From JANWLD01 sp035700225 (GTDB lineage: Bacteria; Patescibacteriota; Saccharimonadia; Saccharimonadales; 2-12-FULL-41-12): a stretch of 14,551 nucleotides of DNA. Positions 7,502 to 13,879 of the stretch are shown piece after piece (the first letter of the stretch is position 1; each line of letters starts with the position of its first letter). Under the pieces are notes generated by a model. The model was given only the letters and a program-made list of their open reading frames with translations. It did no database searches and was not told the DNA's origin. The position numbers and the translations under genes were made by a program. The stretch covers positions 1-14,551 of the forward strand of contig DASSOT010000017.1 of the NCBI GenBank assembly GCA_035700225.1, read 5' to 3'.

Positions 7502-9280
7502 ATGGAACAGGATAAAATCCGCAATTTTTCGATAATTGCACATATAGATCATGGCAAAAGCACGCTGGCTGACCGACTGCTGGAATTGACCGGAACGGTC
7601 CAGAAGCGGGATATGAAAGCGCAGATTCTGGACAAGATGGATTTGGAGCGGGAAAAAGGTATCACTATCAAACTTGCTCCTGTCAGGATGAATTACAAAA
7701 ACCATCAGCTGAATCTGATAGATACGCCCGGCCATGTTGACTTCAGCTACGAAGTTTCCCGAAGCCTGCAGGCCTGCGAAGGCACGGTTCTGGTGGTAGA
7801 TGCCACCCAGGGCGTACAGGCGCAGACTCTGGCTAACCTTTACTTGGCGATGGAAGCCGAACTCAAGATAATACCGGTTATCAACAAAATAGACCTGCCG
7901 GCCGCCGACGTAGAAAAGACCAGTAAAGAGATAATTAGCCTTATAGGGTGCGACAAGGGCGATATCTTACTTGTTTCCGCAAAGACCGGCGCCGGAGTGG
8001 AGAAGGTTTTGGAAAAAATAATAGAAGATATCCCGCCGCCGAAAGGGGATGCAAAGGCTCCGGCCCGGGCTCTTATATTCGACAGCTACTACGATGATTA
8101 CCGCGGAGTGATACTTTATCTGCGCGTAGTGGACGGCGTTATTGCAAAAAATTCGCAATTAGAAATGCTTGCAACAGAGGTGAGCGGTTTGGCTCTGGAG
8201 GTCGGTTCACTTAATCCGGTGATGAACCCTTCCGGCCAGCTAGGCACCGGAGAAATCGGTTACGTAGTAACAAACCTGAAAAGCGCTAAGGAAGCCCGCG
8301 TCGGCGACACTGTCACGACGGTTCGTAAAAACGTAGAACCCCTGCCCGGGTACAAAGAGATACTGCCCTTCGTATATGCCGGCTTCTTTCCGGAAACCAA
8401 CGAACAATATCAGGATTTGAAAGACGCGATAGAAAAGCTCAGCCTGAGCGATTCGGCCCTGCAGTACGACTTGGAAAACTCGCCGGTTCTCGGCTTTGGC
8501 GTGCGTATCGGCTTTTTGGGTTTACTACATATGGACATAGTCAGAGAACGGCTGGAACGCGAATATGACCTGGACCTTATCGTCACCAACCCGAGCACGG
8601 ATTATCACGTCGTACTTAATAACGGCGAGGAGCTGGATATAAAAAGTGCGGCTGATTTGCCTGACCCGGCCAGCATCATGGAAATCGCCGAGCCCTGGAT
8701 AAAAGGCGAGATAGTGGCGCCAAAAGATTACGTAGGTCCGGTCATACAGCTTATAGCCGGGAAAAGAGGCGTACACAAAAATGTCAGCTATGTTGACGAG
8801 CAGTTGGCGCTTATCAGTTTCGACGCGCCTCTAGCCAACCTTTTGACTGACTTTTACGACCAGCTTAAGAGCCTGACCAGCGGATACGGTAGTTTCAACT
8901 ATGAGCTTTCCGGCTATAGGCCGGAAGAGTTGGTAAGGGTAGACTTTTATGTGGCCGGTGAAATAGTAAGCGCGCTTTCTATTATGGTGCACAAGACCGA
9001 AGCCGAAGCTTTAGGCCGCATGGTGGTCGAGAAACTGAAAGAAGTCATACCGCGCCAGAATTTCCAAGTGCCTTTGCAGGCGGCCATCGGCGGACGGTTC
9101 ATAGCGCGCGAAGATATAAAGGCTTACCGAAAAGATGTGACCGCCAAACTTTACGGCGGCGATGTTTCTAGACGTAAAAAACTCCTGGCCAAGCAAAAGA
9201 AGGGCAAGTCGCGAGCAAAGAAATTCGGCAATGTGGAGATACCTGCTTCCGCTTTCACGATATTGCTCAAAAGGGATTGA
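7502..9280 (+). CDS. lepA: Elongation factor 4 (LepA), ribosomal GTPase
   Basis: LepA is a translational GTPase related to EF-G that acts on the ribosome, with proposed roles in back-translocation and 30S subunit assembly. Seen: G1 AHIDHGKST (13-21), switch I EREKGITI (49-56), G3 DTPGH (74-78), G4 NKID (128-131), and further on GFLGLLHMDIVRERLEREYD, typical of domain III. The LepA-specific C-terminal domain ends with RRKKLLAKQKKGK and VEIPASAF, the family signature. 592 aa is close to the usual 600. No Shine-Dalgarno precedes it; the ATG is 9 nt after an extended -10. The guanylate-kinase-like gene follows after 3 nt, so lepA probably heads a four-gene operon. Very secure. Confidence 0.98.
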   Translation: MEQDKIRNFSIIAHIDHGKSTLADRLLELTGTVQKRDMKAQILDKMDLEREKGITIKLAPVRMNYKNHQLNLIDTPGHVDFSYEVSRSLQACEGTVLVVDATQGVQAQTLANLYLAMEAELKIIPVINKIDLPAADVEKTSKEIISLIGCDKGDILLVSAKTGAGVEKVLEKIIEDIPPPKGDAKAPARALIFDSYYDDYRGVILYLRVVDGVIAKNSQLEMLATEVSGLALEVGSLNPVMNPSGQLGTGEIGYVVTNLKSAKEARVGDTVTTVRKNVEPLPGYKEILPFVYAGFFPETNEQYQDLKDAIEKLSLSDSALQYDLENSPVLGFGVRIGFLGLLHMDIVRERLEREYDLDLIVTNPSTDYHVVLNNGEELDIKSAADLPDPASIMEIAEPWIKGEIVAPKDYVGPVIQLIAGKRGVHKNVSYVDEQLALISFDAPLANLLTDFYDQLKSLTSGYGSFNYELSGYRPEELVRVDFYVAGEIVSALSIMVHKTEAEALGRMVVEKLKEVIPRQNFQVPLQAAIGGRFIAREDIKAYRKDVTAKLYGGDVSRRKKLLAKQKKGKSRAKKFGNVEIPASAFTILLKRD

Positions 9281-9283
9281 TAA

Positions 9284-10003
9284 ATGAATTCAGCGCCACC
9301 TGAAATAGAAACATTCAAAAAAATCATTGAAAGATACGCGCCTTCCGGCCCAGCTATCGGACGGTTCAAGGAAACTGAATTCGCCGTCATCGCCGGCCCG
9401 GCGGTTTCCGGCAAGGATACGCTTAGGAATGGCCTGTTAAACGAATATCCAGATAAATATCATCGTGTAATGTCGCTGACTACCAGAAAGGCGCGCCCGG
9501 ATGAGGACCTGGCATATGAGTATGTTTCTTTCGATGAAATGAAAGCCCGAGCTGATGATAAGAAGCTTTTGCAGGTAGCGTTAGTGCATAACCAGCAGGT
9601 GTCGGCCATAGATAATGCCGAAGTAGACAGCTTGATAAGTAGTGAAAAGACAGGGCTTAGCATACTTATAGTCCAGGAGGAAAGAAAACTTTATGGGCTG
9701 AACCCCCGTATAAGGACCGTGTTCCTGATACCGCCAAGCTTTGATGACATGATGCAAAGGCTGAACGATGAAAGGGCTCTTCAAACAGCGGAAATCCGGC
9801 GCAGACTGCAAGCGGCAAAAAAAGAAATAGAAATAGCCCTGGCTACTAAAAGATACTATTGTCTGGTGAGCGACGTAAGAAGCGATGTCCGCTTTCGTGC
9901 CGACGAGTTTTTCCGAACGGGCGAAAAGAATTTGGATTTTGATAAGGATGCGCGGGAAATCTGCGGTAGAATATTAAAAGAATTAAACAGCAAAAAACTC
10001 TGA
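9284..10003 (+). CDS. Diverged guanylate-kinase-like P-loop protein
   Basis: The 239-aa protein has the fold pattern of guanylate kinase but an altered active site. Seen: an N-terminal extension of about 30 residues, a P-loop GPAVSGKDT (38-46) in place of the usual GPSGAGKST, then TTRKARP (66-72), which keeps the two arginines that contact GMP phosphate in the family, and Y80. Later landmarks are lost: the YGTS segment reads HNQQVSAID, the acidic LDIDxQG strand reads ILIVQEE, and the glutamate that binds the guanine base appears replaced by Q. FLIPPS and the arginine-rich lid region (RRRLQAAKKE) remain. It probably still binds a nucleotide, but GMP kinase activity is doubtful. It starts 3 nt after lepA and its TGA overlaps the next ATG by 1 nt. 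A regulatory or specialised nucleotide role is inference. Confidence 0.75.
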   Translation: MNSAPPEIETFKKIIERYAPSGPAIGRFKETEFAVIAGPAVSGKDTLRNGLLNEYPDKYHRVMSLTTRKARPDEDLAYEYVSFDEMKARADDKKLLQVALVHNQQVSAIDNAEVDSLISSEKTGLSILIVQEERKLYGLNPRIRTVFLIPPSFDDMMQRLNDERALQTAEIRRRLQAAKKEIEIALATKRYYCLVSDVRSDVRFRADEFFRTGEKNLDFDKDAREICGRILKELNSKKL

Positions 10004-10287
10004 TGGAAAAAAATAACGACAATCATGACAAGAAATTAAGCCTGGAGGCACTGGGCCACAGCCAGGATAAGATAATCGCACTTCTGCACGAGGAACAAAA
10101 ACGCGCGAAGGAGAAATTTCCGCTGACGTATGCCCTTTTGGCAACATTTGGCGTGGCTTGTGTTTTCGCCGGGATTAATAGAATAATTGTCAAGATTGAT
10201 TTATTGAACAACCACCCCATAACACTTGTTGTAGTCGGTCTGGCTATATTATTGATTACGGGTGCGGCTTACAAGAAGCTAGGATAA
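10003..10287 (+). CDS. Small two-helix membrane protein of unknown function
   Basis: I do not recognise this 94-aa protein. It has a charged N-terminal half (residues 1-38, helix-forming and rich in K/E/H), then two hydrophobic stretches fitting transmembrane helices (about 41-62 and 73-89), separated by a short loop, and a basic end YKKLG. By the positive-inside rule both ends are probably cytoplasmic. It overlaps the upstream gene by 1 nt (TGATG) and the downstream gene by 1 nt (TAATG), so the three genes are very likely translated together. No signal peptide cleavage site is evident. Because it sits between two guanylate-kinase-like proteins, it could be their membrane partner; this rests only on position. 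Confidence 0.75.
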   Translation: MEKNNDNHDKKLSLEALGHSQDKIIALLHEEQKRAKEKFPLTYALLATFGVACVFAGINRIIVKIDLLNNHPITLVVVGLAILLITGAAYKKLG

Positions 10288-10994
10288 TGGGCGACGGACT
10301 TAAAACTTTATTGGATTCATACGCTGTCCCGGACGAGGCCGTAGAGCTTTTGCGAAAAGCTAAGGTGGTATTTCTTGTCGGTGTCTCCGGAGTGGGGAAA
10401 AATACTATTTTGCGGGAGCTTCTGAAAACCGGCAAGTATAAGCTGGTCATTTCACACACCACCCGCAAGCCCAGGGAAAATCATGGGGTTCTTGAGCAAA
10501 ACGGCGTGGACTATTATTTCATAGATGAAGTTGAAGCGGGGCGTATGTTGCGCGCCGGCGAATTCATTGAAGCTAAAATTTATAGCGGAAATGTATATGG
10601 CACCAGCCTGAAAGAAGTACAGGATGCTTATGCCGAAGACAAGATAGCTATTTCCGACATAGAGGTCCAGGGCGTGGCGGAATATATGAACGCGTCGGAC
10701 AACGTAACCCCTATTTTCATCCTGCCACCAAATTTTGAAACTTGGCAATACAGATTGAATAAACGATATGGTAGCAAGGAACCCGATCAGGCTGATATGC
10801 AGAAACGGATGGATACGGCTAAGAAAGAATTGAGGGAGGCGCTTAGCAAAGATTATTTCCAGTTCGTAATCAACGATGATTTGTCGCGGGCGGTTACTGC
10901 AGTCGATGAGATTGCGCACGGTAGTCTTTCCGCAGAAAAGAACGATAATGCGCGCCAATTAGCCCAGGAGTTGCTGGACAAGCTAAGCGCTTAA
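10287..10994 (+). CDS. Guanylate-kinase-like protein with near-complete active site
   Basis: Guanylate kinase transfers phosphate from ATP to GMP (or dGMP), giving GDP in the cytosol. In this 235-aa protein the catalytic landmarks are present: P-loop GVSGVGKNT (32-40), HTTRKPR (57-63) with both GMP-contacting arginines, GVDYYF (73-78), the acidic E95 in FIEAKIY, YGTS (104-107), the DIEVQG strand, IFILPP and VINDD. Two departures from the classic enzyme are N39 in the P-loop, where S is usual, and a few extra residues (NHGVLEQ) between the arginine motif and GVDYY. There is a 25-residue N-terminal extension and a helical tail after the core. It may be the organism's gmk, but a canonical copy elsewhere cannot be excluded, so I withhold the symbol. 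It is the last gene of the lepA operon and starts by TAATG overlap. Confidence 0.8.
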   Translation: MGDGLKTLLDSYAVPDEAVELLRKAKVVFLVGVSGVGKNTILRELLKTGKYKLVISHTTRKPRENHGVLEQNGVDYYFIDEVEAGRMLRAGEFIEAKIYSGNVYGTSLKEVQDAYAEDKIAISDIEVQGVAEYMNASDNVTPIFILPPNFETWQYRLNKRYGSKEPDQADMQKRMDTAKKELREALSKDYFQFVINDDLSRAVTAVDEIAHGSLSAEKNDNARQLAQELLDKLSA

Positions 10995-10996
10995 CC

Positions 10997-11024
10997 TTGC
11001 AAAAATAGCAAGTATTGGAATAAT
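10997..11024 (+). promoter_or_regulatory. Promoter of the 155-aa orphan gene
   Basis: TTGCAA (10997-11002), 16 bp, AATAAT (11019-11024), ending 9 nt before the ATG at 11034. This is the same short distance as at lepA and hrcA. The elements are weaker than those of the neighbours, and no Shine-Dalgarno is present. Confidence 0.35.
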
Positions 11025-11033
11025 AAGAAAATC

Positions 11034-11501
11034 ATGGGAAATCCTATACCAGCTGTAATGGGCGGTAATTTTATAGCAGATAAGTCGCTAGAGTTCGGAC
11101 AGGAACTGTTGTTGGAGCATATTGGCAAGGCAACTTATGGTTTACCGGAAGGTGAGTCGTCTGGAACTACGGGCAATAAATCTGCTTCACTTCTTGTCAG
11201 CGAAGGAGGCGTTGAGCTTGCTCTTGAAAGGGGTGTGGAAGGACCGGAGCCCCTAGAAGGAGCCGGCGTTTCGCAATTAACCGAAATCAAGATATCCCGC
11301 GACCCGAAGCGCCAGGAAGTGGTAGAGGAAATCGACGCGAGCAGGTTATACATAAACGGTGCACACACAGGCAAGCCGGTAGCCACCTATAACCTGAAGC
11401 GTTCCAAAGAAGGGACTACCTTTACCCGCGACGGCATGGGCCTGTGGGTGGTAACCTACTGCGTCAGCAGAGGCATCAGAATTGCCCGCAAACAAAACTA
11501 G
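11034..11501 (+). CDS. Hypothetical protein, 155 aa, upstream of hrcA
   Basis: I do not recognise this protein. The N-terminal part (1-85) is rich in G, S and E (EGESSGTTGNKSAS, ERGVEGPEPLEGAG) and looks partly disordered. The C-terminal part (about 86-155) is more regular, with ITEI-type strands, DPKRQEVVEEIDASRLYING, and a basic end RGIRIARKQN. There is no signal peptide, clear membrane helix or known motif. The frame is open for 155 codons with an upstream promoter at the spacing used by its neighbours, so it is probably real. Its TAG stop lies inside the CIRCE operator of hrcA, so HrcA bound there sits at the very end of this gene and could also act as a roadblock to its transcription. 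Proximity to hrcA may be chance. Confidence 0.6.
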   Translation: MGNPIPAVMGGNFIADKSLEFGQELLLEHIGKATYGLPEGESSGTTGNKSASLLVSEGGVELALERGVEGPEPLEGAGVSQLTEIKISRDPKRQEVVEEIDASRLYINGAHTGKPVATYNLKRSKEGTTFTRDGMGLWVVTYCVSRGIRIARKQN

Positions 11502-11524
11502 CACTCTTGATTTGTGAGTGCCAA
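11498..11524 (+). promoter_or_regulatory. CIRCE operator of hrcA
   Basis: CTAGCACTC, a 9-nt spacer, and GAGTGCCAA match the CIRCE consensus (TTAGCACTC-N9-GAGTGCTAA) at 8 of 9 bases in each arm. CIRCE is the binding site of the heat-shock repressor HrcA, which is encoded directly downstream, giving autorepression. The site overlaps the stop codon of the upstream gene and contains the -35 box of hrcA. Confidence 0.93.
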
Positions 11525-11535
11525 TTCTGTATAAT
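11507..11535 (+). promoter_or_regulatory. Heat-shock promoter of hrcA-grpE
   Basis: TTGATT (11507-11512) fills the first six bases of the CIRCE spacer. After 17 bp comes a perfect TATAAT (11530-11535). The -10 ends 9 nt before the hrcA ATG at 11545, again nearly leaderless. HrcA on CIRCE would cover the -35 directly. Confidence 0.75.
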
Positions 11536-11544
11536 TCAGACATC

Positions 11545-12249
11545 ATGACCTCTAGGCAGGAAGAAATATTAAGAGCTATAGTCGAACAATATGCCGAAGT
11601 TGCCAGCCCTGTGGGCAGTAGCTTGCTGGCTAAGGTCTTTAATGTTTCCAGTGCTACTATACGGGCTGAGATGGCCGAGCTGGAAAAGCTAGGTTATATC
11701 AGCCAGCCGCATACCAGCGCGGGGCGCGTACCTACCGACAAAGGTTACAGATATTATGTAAACACGCTTTCTGAACCGTCAGAAAACGGCAAAGAGGAAT
11801 CGCGCGCCGAAAAAGCGCTTACCTCACGGGTGCATCATGCGGGCATGCCTGAGCAGACCATCAGAAATGCCGTGGACACTTTGGTCGAGCTTACCCATAA
11901 CCTGGGTTTGGCCACCATCGGCGACCAGCTTTATATGAGCGGACTTTCCAACCTTTTCGGCCAGCCTGAATTCATGCAGGCCGGGCAGGTCCAGGAAGTA
12001 GCCCGACTGCTGGATAATCTCGAACCGTGGCTTCATGAAGCCGCCCCGAACAAGCCGTTGAGCGTATTCATAGGTCGGGAAAATCCTATCGGCAGAGGCG
12101 CGGGATGCAGTCTGATAATCTCAAAATTCCGTAGCCCTTACAGCGATAAAAGTTATGTAGGAGTGCTCGGCCCAACCAGACAGAGCTATAAGAATGTGAT
12201 GGGCCTGGTCCAGCACGCAGGGAAATCGTTAGAAGAGATACTTTATTGA
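11545..12249 (+). CDS. hrcA: Heat-inducible transcription repressor HrcA, compact form
   Basis: HrcA binds CIRCE as a dimer and represses chaperone genes; in well-studied bacteria GroEL tunes its activity. Seen: an N-terminal winged helix-turn-helix (about 1-75) with SSATIRAEMAELEKLGYI and PHTSAGRVPTDKGYRYYV, highly characteristic of the family. In the C-terminal half, IGRENPIG and GVLGPTRQSYKNVMGLVQ match the conserved GAF-like domain end. At 234 aa it is about 100 residues shorter than typical HrcA (about 340). Both ends of the protein are conserved, so an internal part of the central/dimerisation region is missing rather than the C-terminus. The start at 11545 (MTSRQEEIL) fits the family and the promoter; an in-frame upstream ATG at 11518 lies inside the operator. 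It is followed after 1 nt by a 28-codon ORF and then grpE. Confidence 0.94.
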   Translation: MTSRQEEILRAIVEQYAEVASPVGSSLLAKVFNVSSATIRAEMAELEKLGYISQPHTSAGRVPTDKGYRYYVNTLSEPSENGKEESRAEKALTSRVHHAGMPEQTIRNAVDTLVELTHNLGLATIGDQLYMSGLSNLFGQPEFMQAGQVQEVARLLDNLEPWLHEAAPNKPLSVFIGRENPIGRGAGCSLIISKFRSPYSDKSYVGVLGPTRQSYKNVMGLVQHAGKSLEEILY

Positions 12250-12250
12250 T

Positions 12251-12337
12251 ATGATCATAGTTCAGTTAATTTCCGACCTGATAGATTGGTTTAAAAAACG
12301 TAAAGAGAAAATAGCATGGCGAAAAAACCTTCAGTAA
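12251..12337 (+). CDS. Putative 28-codon minicistron between hrcA and grpE
   Basis: ATG at 12251, one base after the hrcA stop, opens a 28-aa ORF that starts MIIVQLISDLIDWFKKRKEK and ends at TAA 12335-12337, overlapping grpE by 22 nt in another frame. The predicted peptide has a short hydrophobic/amphipathic half and a strongly basic half. It fills the otherwise empty 66-nt hrcA-grpE gap. It may be a coupling cistron that brings ribosomes to the grpE start, which has no good Shine-Dalgarno. It could also be chance. I do not recognise the peptide. Confidence 0.4.
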   Translation: MIIVQLISDLIDWFKKRKEKIAWRKNLQ

Positions 12338-12771
12338 AAGAGCTCCAGCAAAAGATAGACGAGCTTACCGAAGCGCTTCAGCGCGAGCGGGCCGATGCTA
12401 TCAATATCCGCAGGCGCAATGAAGAGCAGATCAGCCAACTGCGCAACATAGTCAAAGCCGGAGTGGTGAAGGACCTTTTGCCCGTGATAGATAATTTCGA
12501 ACGGGCGCTCGCTCATGTGCCGAAAGAACTGGAAAAAAATGATTACGTCAAAGGCGTGCAGACGATAGTAAAACAGTTCGAAAAAACGCTGGAAGAGATA
12601 GGTGTTAAAAAGATAAAAACCGTAGGTGAGCCGTTCGACCCGAACCTGCACGAAGCGGTCAGCGTTGACGGCGAAGGCGGGGAAGAAATAATCAGCGAAG
12701 AGTTGCAGGCAGGCTACGCTCTCGGCGACGAAATCATACGCCATGCTATGGTCAAGGTTAAGTCAAGCTAA
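12316..12771 (+). CDS. grpE: GrpE, nucleotide exchange factor of DnaK
   Basis: GrpE works as a dimer that releases ADP from DnaK so the chaperone can cycle. Seen in the 151-aa protein: an N-terminal heptad-rich helix (about 8-50, ELQQKIDELTEALQRERAD onward) that would form the dimer coiled coil, then VVKDLLPVIDNFERAL, the central signature, and GEPFDPNLHEAVSV followed by GYALGDEIIRHAMVKV, the beta-wing signature that contacts DnaK. Length is at the short end for the family because the acidic N-terminal tail is minimal. It lies downstream of hrcA in the CIRCE-controlled unit. The ATG at 12316 has only a weak AGAG upstream and lies inside the preceding minicistron, suggesting coupled translation. 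Confidence 0.95.
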   Translation: MAKKPSVKELQQKIDELTEALQRERADAINIRRRNEEQISQLRNIVKAGVVKDLLPVIDNFERALAHVPKELEKNDYVKGVQTIVKQFEKTLEEIGVKKIKTVGEPFDPNLHEAVSVDGEGGEEIISEELQAGYALGDEIIRHAMVKVKSS

Positions 12772-12828
12772 TAAAATGCTTTTGGCTATCCAAACATTAC
12801 ATGATACTTTTTCTTTAACGTAATTAAA

Positions 12829-13461
12829 ATGACAGAACTAAACGCCGAACTACAAGAAAGACTGAAACGTACCGGAGCAGTTGATTTGCTCACGGGGCTA
12901 GGCCATTTTTCATTAATAGACAAAGCACACAGCGAAAGGGTTGGCCTGCTGGCTATGGATGCAGTCTTCGCTATGACCGGTGATGCTTCCGAAGCACTGC
13001 GCGCAGGGTACGAGGGCACGGTGCACGATGTCGGCAAGGCCGATTCGCAAGTTCAAAGGCTGGCTAAGCTGGCCCGGCCGCTGAGTGATGAGGAACAGGC
13101 CTTTGTAAACAGGCGGCATACTACTTTAGGATTTTCGATGTTGCGCGCGCTTAGGGTGGACGGCAAGGATGAAGGCCTAAGGGCCGGCGCATCAATGACC
13201 GCGCTTTATCACCACTCCTCCCCGGCAAGGCTTATGGCTATGAATGGGACTGCTCTCACGACCAGGGTCGTACAGATAGCAGATAAATTCGACGCCATGC
13301 AGGATGGCGAAAGGCCTTATCACCAAGGCAACGCTTATCCGGCGGAAGATGCATTGGCAGAGATAGAGCAACATCTGGGTGCGGAAGGCGCATTGGATGA
13401 TGTGGCAGAGCAGACCCTTGGTACGCTTGGCAGGCTTTCTCTTGAAAGACAGGCCGCTTAA
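12829..13461 (+). CDS. HD-domain protein, HD-GYP-like with degenerate GYP motif
   Basis: The 210-aa protein belongs to the HD metal-dependent phosphohydrolase superfamily. Seen: H34 in AHSERVG, the H66-D67 pair in HDVGK (66-70), H97 in RRHTTLG, H128-H129 in LYHHSS, D152 in ADKFDAM, and RPY at 162-164. The order and spacing fit HD-GYP domains, which in other bacteria hydrolyse cyclic di-GMP, but the HHExxDGxGYP segment reads HHSSPARLMAMNG, so the GYP signature is lost. The metal ligands look intact, so some phosphodiesterase or phosphatase activity is plausible; the substrate is unknown. There is no receiver or membrane domain. It is separated from grpE by 57 bp holding a weak TTGGCT/GATACT pair, and no CIRCE is present there. 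It may be a stand-alone gene or depend on grpE read-through. Confidence 0.8.
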   Translation: MTELNAELQERLKRTGAVDLLTGLGHFSLIDKAHSERVGLLAMDAVFAMTGDASEALRAGYEGTVHDVGKADSQVQRLAKLARPLSDEEQAFVNRRHTTLGFSMLRALRVDGKDEGLRAGASMTALYHHSSPARLMAMNGTALTTRVVQIADKFDAMQDGERPYHQGNAYPAEDALAEIEQHLGAEGALDDVAEQTLGTLGRLSLERQAA

Positions 13462-13879
13462 CCAAATAAATAGCACTCCTTAAATTTTTTAGACCTGGGT
13501 TTTGTGGCGTGTCAAAGCCCTAAACTTCATAGCCTGGGCTTTGTGCTTGAGCGCAGTGCAAGGAAGAATTGAGGAACGGAGTAAAACGTACAGAAGTACG
13601 GTGCACGAGTACCGGAAATTCTGACACGGCAGTGTGCCAAGAGCTTGGCGGAGTCAGTTGCTTCGCCACTGAGCAGGCCAAGCGACACACAGTACAGGCT
13701 GGCACTCTTGACCATGCCAAGAGCACTAACACATATCACTGCTTGGCACATCTGGATAAGCACTATTTCACTGTTTTTTCTCCAGTCCAGCTTCAACGTA
13801 ACTATAGCTACGCCTCGCTCTGGTCTTCGAAAAACTCAGCAAATTAGCACCTCCCAGAAGCACCAATTAGCAACATGCG
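13462..13879. other. 418-bp gene-free region between the HD gene and the dnaK operator
   Basis: No convincing gene is seen. Open frames of up to 94 codons on both strands overlap each other, have no family resemblance or start signals, and run through repeats. The first 290 bp is rich in short inverted and direct repeats (separate entry). A T-rich tract (13772-13779) and several CIRCE-like half-sites lie further on: TAGCACTCC at 13471-13479, TTAGCAC at 13844-13850 and TTAGCA at 13867-13872. I see no tRNA, rRNA, SRP RNA or RNase P RNA. Confidence 0.7.
13494..13748. repeat. Structured repeat-rich element upstream of dnaK
   Basis: The stretch holds a 13-bp direct repeat with one mismatch (CCTGGGTTTTGTG 13494-13506, CCTGGGCTTTGTG 13533-13545), an 8-bp inverted repeat CAAAGCCC/GGGCTTTG (13513-13520 with 13536-13543), and outer arms AGAATT/AATTCT (13565-13570 with 13617-13622) enclosing small tetraloop hairpins: CGTAC-AGAA-GTACG (13587-13600) and CGGTGC-ACGA-GTACCG (13599-13614). 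After these come ACAC-GGCA-GTGT (13624-13635) and GCCAAG-AG-CTTGGC (13636-13649). GCCAAG or its complement occurs five times between 13636 and 13748, and TGCCAAGAGC is directly repeated at 13635 and 13715. This could be a structured RNA or a multicopy genomic repeat. Confidence 0.6.

Noticed and set aside
11518..11547. Upstream in-frame ATG giving hrcA nine extra residues
   Set aside because: It lies within the CIRCE arm and upstream of the -10, so it would not be in the mRNA. MTSRQEEIL at 11545 matches the usual HrcA N-terminus.
12331..12744. 137-codon open frame on the minus strand opposite grpE
   Set aside because: It mirrors grpE coding sequence, has no start signal and no family resemblance.
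12781..12794. TTTGG-CTAT-CCAAA hairpin after grpE as a terminator
   Set aside because: Only a 5-bp AT-rich stem with no adjacent T-run; too weak to call.
13482..13490. AAATTTTTT after the HD gene as an intrinsic terminator
   Set aside because: No stem-loop directly precedes the T-run.
13462..13879. RNase P RNA, SRP RNA, tmRNA or CRISPR array in the gap before dnaK
   Set aside because: None of the conserved cores of these RNAs is seen, and the repeats are not regularly spaced direct repeats with unique spacers.
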